A DNA stretch of 64,000 nt from Odontesthes bonariensis (taxonomy: Eukaryota > Chordata > Actinopteri > Atheriniformes > Atherinopsidae): assembly GCF_027942865.1 (NCBI RefSeq), contig NC_134507.1, forward strand, positions 32,594,447 to 32,658,446, written 5' to 3'. The notes beneath the pieces were generated by a model. It was not told the DNA's origin and ran no database searches. It saw nothing but the letters and a program-made list of their open reading frames with translations. The position numbers and the translations under genes were made by a program. Positions 57,411-64,000 of this stretch are shown here, in pieces (positions within the stretch are counted from its first letter, which is position 1; the number at the start of each line of letters is the position of its first letter).

Positions 57411-58724
57411 TTATGTAATTTCTTGTGAATGGAGCTCTTCCTTCACTTCTACAGGTGAGAGGCGAGGGTGTTGAGCTCTATTCCCCGGTCGGACTCTGGG
57501 GGTTGGCCTCTGTTGCAAGGTTTTGTTAAACTTTGAGTCTCTAGGGGTTGATTGCAGAACTACATTTAAAAAAGAGACCTCATTTGGTGAATTGGAGGGG
57601 AAGACTCTGGGCTCCTCCACAGATGAACTGTCTGAGGTAGTCCCAGCTCTTCCCCTCTTCTCTGAGACTATAGGAGAATCAGAGGACAATTCTGATGCAA
57701 GCCTCTTTGTTTGCTGGGCATCTGGGAGGGAGGCATCCTCGCTATCATCCTGTGATTGGACTTCTTCACATTCTGAACTAGCTCCGCCTTCTGCCTGCAC
57801 CACCTCCTCCTCCTCCTCTCCAGAACTCTCCATTGGTGGGGGTGTAGCAGGCCCCTCCCCCTCCTCGGCCTCACCTGACTGCTGTCCACCATTCAGGGAT
57901 TTTGGCGGGAAGTTTGAATTTTCCAGCCCAGCTGTTTCAAGTAGCTCGTTAACTGCCTCGGTCTGCCCTCCATTTCCTTCCCGCGTTTTTTTGGATTTCA
58001 ATTTGTTGGCAAAAGATTTTGGGCAATCTCTGAAGAGGTGGTTTGATTCTCCACAGAGATTGCACTTTCTGCCATGAGTACACTCTTCGAAGGTGTGACC
58101 GATTCCTCTACATTTGCCACAAAACACCTTCGTGCAGGCCTCCACCAGGTGCCCGTGCTCCCCACATTTGCGGCAGAGTTTGTGCTGTCCCTGGTAGTGG
58201 ATGTAGCCTCTGTTTTCTCCCAAGACAATCATTGATGGGAGATGTTTCAGGCCCTGGAAGCCCTGGGGGTCTTGCCATTGTTGGATGGGGACCCTCCAGG
58301 CGCAGTTCCAGATGCCGTCGACATCCCTCACTTTCATTGCCTGGCCTTTAACAGTGCAGAATCTTCCCAACCATATACAGATATCTTCTGCGTTCACCAT
58401 TTCATTGAACATTCTGACAATTACTGTCTTCAGAGTATTGTCAGTAAGTTTCTCAACAGTAAACGCAGAAAACTGGGCTTGCACATTACCAAATCTCATC
58501 CAAAATTCCTGCAGCAAAGCTGCAGTGCGAAAACTTACATCGAAACCTTTGTTAAAAGGCAATGACAGGATGCAATTCAAATCGTCTGGCTTAAAGTTCA
58601 ATATGTTTTGAATTAGCTTCCGAGAGAAGTCCAATCTGGACATCTCTATGAGCTTTCCTTCTTTTTCTTTAAATAAAAATCTAGCGCTGTGGTGCCTCCT
58701 CATGCCAGCATAGTTTGCCGACAT
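57411..58724 (-). CDS. LINE ORF1, CCHC nucleic-acid-binding protein
   Basis: 437 residues, uninterrupted. The N-terminal half ([40 protein letters not shown]) resembles the ZCCHC3-like ORF1 proteins of Tx1-group LINEs. At about residues 180-245 lie three C-x2-C-x4-H-x4-C knuckles: [42 protein letters not shown]. The C-terminal third is acidic and Ser-rich. It should bind the element RNA and accompany it to the target. The ATG is chosen as the first in frame, after a 5'UTR of about 350 bp. Confidence 0.85.
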   Translation of the reverse strand: MSANYAGMRRHHSARFLFKEKEGKLIEMSRLDFSRKLIQNILNFKPDDLNCILSLPFNKGFDVSFRTAALLQEFWMRFGNVQAQFSAFTVEKLTDNTLKTVIVRMFNEMVNAEDICIWLGRFCTVKGQAMKVRDVDGIWNCAWRVPIQQWQDPQGFQGLKHLPSMIVLGENRGYIHYQGQHKLCRKCGEHGHLVEACTKVFCGKCRGIGHTFEECTHGRKCNLCGESNHLFRDCPKSFANKLKSKKTREGNGGQTEAVNELLETAGLENSNFPPKSLNGGQQSGEAEEGEGPATPPPMESSGEEEEEVVQAEGGASSECEEVQSQDDSEDASLPDAQQTKRLASELSSDSPIVSEKRGRAGTTSDSSSVEEPRVFPSNSPNEVSFLNVVLQSTPRDSKFNKTLQQRPTPRVRPGNRAQHPRLSPVEVKEELHSQEIT

Positions 58725-59072
58725 GATGGAGGCACCACAAACAGTTTTTAAATAAAATGCTTAAAAGAACAATAATAAATATCACACTAAAAGCCAATAA
58801 AAGAGTAAGAAGTGGATAAAAAGGTACTAAAAAGGGATACTTACCTTCCTCTAAAAAACGGAACACCGACACCGACCCTGTTTCAGCTGAAACTCGTTCA
58901 AAAACCAAAAAAACTGGGAAAAAAAAGGGTAATACAGGAAAATTTAAAGGCAAAGAACTCCAAATACAAACGACTTGGAATACTTTGATCGAACGCAAAA
59001 AGGAACCTCCAAAGCGAGAAAATTTAATGCCAAAAAAGCATAAAATATTCCACCCAAAGGAGGCGATCGCAG

Positions 59073-59098
59073 TCTTAGCCAAAAGGCCGAGAAGCGAT
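59073..59098 (-). pseudogene. RNU2: U2 snRNA nt 1-26, 5' part of split gene
   Basis: ATCGCTTCTCGG to GGCTAAGA, exact U2 5' end, with its normal promoter region upstream. The LINE starts at the next base. Confidence 0.92.
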
Positions 59099-59139
59099 AA
59101 CCCTCCACTGTTTCACGTCCGAGCGCCCTTCCTGGCACA

Positions 59140-59159
59140 ATGCGCACTTGTGGCGGTGC
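59140..59159 (-). promoter_or_regulatory. Proximal sequence element of the split U2
   Basis: Identical to the PSE at 51842-51861 and at the same distance from nucleotide 1. It would drive the LINE carried in this U2 gene. Confidence 0.62.
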
Positions 59160-59397
59160 TCTTTTTTTGCCTACAAAGCGTCACTTTGCACCTCCGCCCA
59201 CCCGCTGCAGTGAGCACTCTTCAGCCGTTTCAGATGGTACAACTTTGCACTCCCGCCCGCTCCACTGAGCACCATTCAAACAACAAACAATTTAGCGCTC
59301 CAGCTTTGAACATGGGCACGGTCTCAACAAATAAGGTGACTCTACTCCGAGAAGTCACTTGGCACAGCAAGAAGATTTCCTTTGCACAGACAGAATG

Positions 59398-59516
59398 GGC
59401 TTCACCCGCAAAGGTAAAGCCTTCCAAAAATAGAAACAACTCATTAATGCTGCTCTCCCCGGAAGTCTTTAGTAAAAGGCGAAAGACTTGTACGTTATGA
59501 AGAGAAACCAGAGTAC
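59398..59516 (-). ncRNA. RNU5: U5 snRNA gene, copy 2
   Basis: Same as the first U5 copy with the invariant CGCCTTTTAC loop and the Sm site kept. Two changes lie beside the second internal loop (CTTCCGGGGAGAGCAGC versus CTTCCGTGGAGAGCAAC). The T-to-G change removes the base pairing partner seen in copy 1, so this copy may be less fit. PSE at 59563-59580. Confidence 0.9.
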
Positions 59517-59562
59517 GAGAATTTGACACTGCGGGAGCAGTGCATCAGGCTAGTTGGTATAG

Positions 59563-59580
59563 CCACCTTCCCCACGGTGA
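59563..59580 (-). promoter_or_regulatory. Proximal sequence element of U5 (copy 2)
   Basis: TCACCGTGGGGAAGGTGG on the minus strand at -47 to -64. Confidence 0.7.
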
Positions 59581-59821
59581 GCTTTGCTTGGTTGAGACGC
59601 TCGCTCCTCGGCCGACCAGGTAGGAACAATCGGGCCCTATTCAATGGCTGCTTTGTCTTTTACTCTGTGCAAAAGACTAGGGGTCTTGAGGCTTTGTTCT
59701 GACCGCTCATTGGGTGTAGAGCTTTTTTTCAAGCAATTCTCCCAGTCGGCCCAATCCCAGAGCCATCTCAAAGTGGAGTTCACTTTCACTCTCTTTTCGC
59801 AGACTAAAAAGCCAGAGTTTT

Positions 59822-59899
59822 ATCTCAGAAGCTAAGCAGAGTCGGGCCTGGTTAGTACTTGGATGGGGAGACCGCCTGGGAATACCAGGTGCTGTAAGC
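59822..59899 (+). pseudogene. 5S rRNA partial copy, second unit
   Basis: Same truncated 5S as at 52523-52600, with the same extra G, so it was already broken before the units were duplicated. Confidence 0.9.
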
Positions 59900-60105
59900 C
59901 TTTTGGCTTCTCCAGGCGCATGCAGTTTGACTGCGTCAAATGCAAAGGCAGTCCCTGTTTGACGTTTTGGAACTGCTCCTTTGTCAGGACAAAGTTAAAT
60001 GTATGAGGATCAAAGGCAACCATGACCTGGGACACCTTAGCAGATCCAGGATCAGCAAGATGGATCACAGGGTGATCATCAGATGTTTCAACAAAAGACA
60101 TGCAG

Positions 60106-61560
60106 GACGCAGAAGTAAATATAACTGTATTTTTTTTTAGAATTGGAAAGAATTGTCCTTATGGATAAAAATCATGTCATTAACATCCATTTCTGTGACG
60201 GAAGTTAATAATTATTTGTGTTGACAGCAGCACCGTCACTGTGAAGGAGAGTGCATTAGAGTGTTATAAATAGTAGCTGAGGGATCACTATTGTCTATAC
60301 CTGGGTGGTAGAATACAAACACTTCTACACATAGATTATATAAACCACCCCAGTCAGACCATCACCTGAGATGTCTACCCTGTGAGGGACATTTGTTTTT
60401 TGAGGTGTGGGAGTTAGAGGCAGCTGGAAGCTCTAACAGTCAACCAGCCACAGAGGATGAAGCTCTGATCACTTTTTTCTCATTCTCATGAGAAAATCTC
60501 AGCAATCTCATTGCTTTACAACTTCACCGCTTGACTTGGCTCATGGATTATCTATATACAATACATCTTCACTGTAAAGTCCAATAGCTGCCCTGACATA
60601 CATACATTCGTTAACTTTACTAGGTTAATTACCATATGCACTTATGACTGATTTTTATGAAGTAAAAGTTAGTTGCATGGTGAAAAATGCAAAAAACTTA
60701 GTGTTTAGAGTGAAGATGACTTTATTTAGAGTGAAGCTCATTCAACAATAAGTAGCAACACAGTCTCACTCCCACTGCGGATTCATAGAAGAAGAAGTGT
60801 GCATGGTGCGACATTCAGTCTCTCCCGCTCAGCAAAGTATATTAGGTCTATGTCAGCAACGCAGCAGTCCAGCACACAGGCCGGGGCACTGAGGGCAGCC
60901 TGCTGAGTCCACTTTTTTTAATTCTTTTGAAGAAGAATAAATAAGGTAAGTTATCAAGCAAGTATGTTTGTTAATATGTTTTAATTACTGCTCTGACTGT
61001 TAGCGTTCACTAGCTAACGTTAGCATTAGTTAGCTAGCTAACGAACCAAACAGGCATAACGTTAGCCTGTTCAGGCCATGGTTAAGGCGAGTTTGGGCGG
61101 TTTCCCACCATAGTCTTTCTAAATATAAAATATATTGGGAAAAAAATCATTAACATTGAGGCAGTGGAAAGACCCTGCCCTCTGGCAGAATAAATTTCAT
61201 ATGTATGTATATAGTTTACACATAGTTAATATTGTTTTATGTTCTATTTTTATTAATGACGTTTCTTTGAAAATATAATAAAAATGAATTTAAATCCAGC
61301 ATTTGGCTCAGTTGTATTGCTGTGGTAATATAGTCTGTGAAGATGAAGTGAAGATAAAAACTCTCCCAACCAAGGCTCAGCTCTGAAATACTACTGACAG
61401 GAATTTCAGATGTGAGATGGTGACAGAGGGAGGACACCTGGAAGAAACCCTGGACAGAATCAGACTTCAGATTTATTCATCTATTCAATAAAGATATATT
61501 TCAGTACTCTGTTTTAACGTAACATATAACAGTACAGATGTACATGTTCATTTATTTGTC
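60106..61560. other. Non-coding flank of the U2/U5/5S cluster
   Basis: Homology to the repeat unit stops at about 60105, directly before the place where the 5S gene would be. No gene recognised. A dense palindromic stretch of TAGC/GCTA words lies at 61006-61050 (TAACGTTAGC, TTAGCTAGCTAA). Confidence 0.45.
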
Positions 61561-62165
61561 ATTTCAGTTCAGTTTTATTAACACAGACACAATTAAAAGA
61601 AGTAGCTTAGCTAAGGAATCCTACAAAATGCACCGTAACTTCTGTTCAATCCCGAGCACGCACAGAAGTGTGGGAAGAAAAAACTGAGTTTTAACAGGAA
61701 GAAACCTCCATCAGAACCAGAACCAGGAAGGGCGGCCATCTGCCTGGAGCAGCTGGGGCTGAGAGGACAGAAAAGAGGGGACAACAAGCAGCGTAACACC
61801 AGGCCAGGGACACCTGCTGAGAGAGGAACAAGTTAATGACAACAATGATGGCACATGTACATGGAGAGGAGAGGTGCATCATGGGAGCTCCCCCAGCAGG
61901 CTGGGCCTACAGCAGCAGAACTATGGGATGTTTCAGGCTCAGCTGAGCCATCCCTAACTATAAGCTTCATCAGAAAGGAAAGTTTTAAGCCTGATCTTAA
62001 AAGTAGAGAGGGTGTCTGCTTCCTGAAGCCAAACTGGCAGCTGGTTCCACAGAGAGGGGCCTGATAACGGAAGGCTCTGCTCTGCCGTTTACACAAAAGG
62101 GGGAGATTAACATTATGCAGGACAGGTCCGATCCCTCGGACCTGTCCTGTATATAGCTCATGCAA
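61560..62165 (+). repeat. Interspersed repeat common in percomorph fish
   Basis: Phrases such as GGTGCATCATGGGAGCTCCC, AGGAAAGTTTTAAGCCTGAT and AGAGAGGGTGTCTGCTTCCT belong to a repeat I recall as very abundant in percomorph genomes, probably a LINE 3' portion. I am not sure of its catalogue name. Non-coding. Confidence 0.5.
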
Positions 62166-62289
62166 ATTTGACTGTATCCATTGAACTTATGATAGAATCA
62201 TGCACCGTATTGGTCATTTTGGGGAACTCTGATTAAAGTTTTAATAATGTCTCTTGCTGAGATTACATTTTATAACATTTAAGTCTAAC

Positions 62290-64000
62290 ACACCATGTTA
62301 CTGTGATAAAATTAAAGCTACAAGATGTCCAGGTTACACATATATCAATAAAGATGAAGAAGTGCTCACGCAGTGTTGTGTTCATTCCTACTGATGACAG
62401 TCCAGTGAAAATGAGTCGCCCCATGTCATTCTTGGAGGACACCCCGTCAGAGTCTCGTAATGTCTGGATGACGAGTTTGAGTGACAAATACAAAGCCAGA
62501 CCCGAGACCCCAGAGTATGAGGAGATGTGCTCGGCTGATTTTGCTGCTAGCTGCAGGTTTGTCAGTGCAGACCACTCAAAGCGTGATGGTGTTTCACCAC
62601 TTCTGAATGAGCTGGGATTTGTCCAAAGGCGGAAAAATGATAAGCCCTCTGTCATCAGATATTACCAATGTTCCAAGGAGAAGCACCCCGAGCAGTTTTA
62701 TGCCAGATTACTGAGACTGTACCTTCCTCACCGATCCGAGTATGAAATACCAAGTGCCCATCTTCCAACCTACGAGTCTTTGTACAACTCTGGCTGGGTG
62801 CAGCTCCCAGGCTCAAACCGTCCTGAGAGCGTGAAAAACATTATACAAACACACAGAGACTAATATGAGAAACACACTGAGGAGATTGAGAATGCACTTG
62901 TAGAGTTTGAGGAGAGCAGAGAGCATGTGATGGATGAATGGTGTAATCTGGCTCCTGAATCTGAAGTTGTGATGATGAGCTGCAGCAAAGAGAGCCAGAC
63001 GATGAGCAGGAACATGTGCCCGACTATTGTCCTCAGTCTGCTGCTGTGACAGAAATGAGAGCCATCAGAGAACCCCCAGCTGTGGATCCAGCTGTGCTGC
63101 GGCAGATGTATCAGAACCTGAAGCAGAAGCAGGCCTGTGTGTTCCATGCTATCAGAGACTGCTGCATTAAACTTGTGTGTGGCCTAAATCCAGAGCAGTT
63201 TTTCTTTTATGCCAACGGTGGTGCAGGAACAGGAAAGTCCCACCTGATGAAATGCATTTACTCAGAGGCATCTAAGATACTGAGCAAACTGCAGCTACAT
63301 GCAGAGGAGTTTGCCATATCAAAGCCAACTGTTTTACTCTCTTCTTTCACTGGAACTGCAGCTTTCAGCATCTGTGGCACAACACTGCACTCTCTGCTGA
63401 AGCTTCCACGCAGTCTGAAAGCACCAATCCAAGGACTCCCTAACCAACTGGATGAACTCACATCTGAACCTTTTAATGCTCAAATCATCATTAGCGCTGA
63501 GATCTCCATGGTTTCAAAGCCTCTTTTTGCTTATGTGGACGCAGGACTGAAACAGATCAAAGGCAATCAGAGAGCGTTTGGTGGAATGTCAGTTTTAGCT
63601 GTTGGAGATTTCTATCAGCTGCCGCCTGTGCGCCAGTCTAAACCTCTGTGTGTACACGATCCAGCAGATACTGACCTGTGGCAGGAACATTTTCAGATGA
63701 TCACTCTGACTGAGATCATGAGACAGAAGGATGATGTTGCCTTTGCAGACGTGCTGAACAGGATTGGGGTGAAACCAAAGGCAGATGAGCTGTCTCAGGC
63801 TGACAGAGATTTGTTGTCACAGGCCATCACTGAACCAGCTCTTTGTCCCACTGAGCTTCTGCACATTTTCCCACCAATAAGTTGGTTGATGAACACACTG
63901 GCTTTGTTCCATTCCAACATTATCACGATGGATGCAGATGACTTGCAGAAAGATCCCGAACAGGCAGAATGGCCCGTAAAGACACACCATGTAAGGGAGG
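62290..64000 (+). pseudogene. Helitron Rep/helicase fragment, runs off the window
   Basis: The first frame (62303-62863) reads RNVWMTSLSDKYKARPETPE and LRLYLPHRSEYEIPS, typical of the linker before the Helitron helicase. A stop at 62861 and a frameshift near 62970 follow. From 62971 a frame stays open to the window end with a Pif1-like helicase: Walker A GGAGTGKSHLMK (about 63217), TGTAAFSICGTTLHSLLKLP, and AVGDFYQLPPV. Walker B reads SAEISMVS where DEISMV is expected, so the key Asp is gone. The Rep nuclease part and the element ends are outside or lost. Confidence 0.85.

Larger units (their letters stand above)
53460..59072 (-). mobile_element. Tx1-clade (Keno-like) LINE inserted in a U2 gene
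   Basis: Full-length 5.6 kb non-LTR element in U2 sense orientation. Its 5' end CTGCGATCGCC follows U2 nt 26, and its A-rich 3' end meets U2 nt 38. It has a 5'UTR, ORF1 with three CCHC knuckles, ORF2 with APE endonuclease and RT, and a 3'UTR. Keno elements of the Tx1 clade are known to target U2 snRNA genes, and this fits. ORF2 has two frameshifts and a changed endonuclease residue, so this copy is inactive but recent. Confidence 0.9.

Noticed and set aside
57523-58077. 184-residue plus-strand frame
   Set aside because: Antisense shadow of LINE ORF1.

Overview
Vertebrate nuclear DNA, most likely a percomorph teleost fish. The evidence is the mix of mobile elements (several hAT families, P/THAP9-like, a Helitron, TTAA-type MITEs, a Gmr1-like gypsy and a Tx1-clade LINE) together with small nuclear RNA genes, 5S rRNA and an expanded C2H2 zinc-finger gene. 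No bacterial-type gene organisation is present. All identifications rest on reading the sequence and on memory of the families; no database was searched.

Layout. About 1-9.2 kb is nested DNA transposons: a hAT-type element (1054-8275) holds a roughly 5.9 kb P/THAP9-like structure that is a near-perfect palindrome with arms of about 2 kb. At 9246-12843 lies a complete-looking hAT with a perfect 8-bp target duplication and a frameshifted transposase. At 13984-20315 is a host-type zinc-finger gene, with a Gln/Glu-rich exon and an 18-finger exon separated by a 4.5 kb intron full of nested insertions. From 20.3 to 24.9 kb I recognise no genes.

24908-44433 is a tandem array of U1 snRNA genes on the minus strand: seven copies of exactly 164 nt, period about 700-713 bp. 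One U1 copy is split by a 4.9 kb DNA transposon with a 7-bp target duplication inside the U1 gene, which fits the Dada superfamily (DNA transposons that target multicopy small RNA genes). One spacer holds a 9.9 kb gypsy-type LTR element. The array is cut at 44433, inside the promoter of the last U1 copy, by a 5'-lacking Gmr1-like gypsy element (integrase before reverse transcriptase).

49235-60105 is a second small-RNA cluster on the minus strand: U2 snRNA, U5 snRNA, a 5S rRNA gene and partial 5S copies on the opposite strand, in a repeat of about 1.7 kb. One U2 gene is split between nt 26 and nt 38 by a 5.6 kb Tx1-clade (Keno-like) LINE in the same orientation as U2. A second, decayed LINE copy begins exactly at U2 nucleotide 1, suggesting that the element is transcribed from the U2 start site. 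U1, U2 and U5 all carry a CACCG-type proximal sequence element at about -42 to -64. The window ends in a Helitron helicase fragment (62290-64000).

The standout theme is a block of spliceosomal RNA and 5S genes colonised by two unrelated elements that each sit inside an snRNA gene: a DNA transposon in U1 and a LINE in U2.
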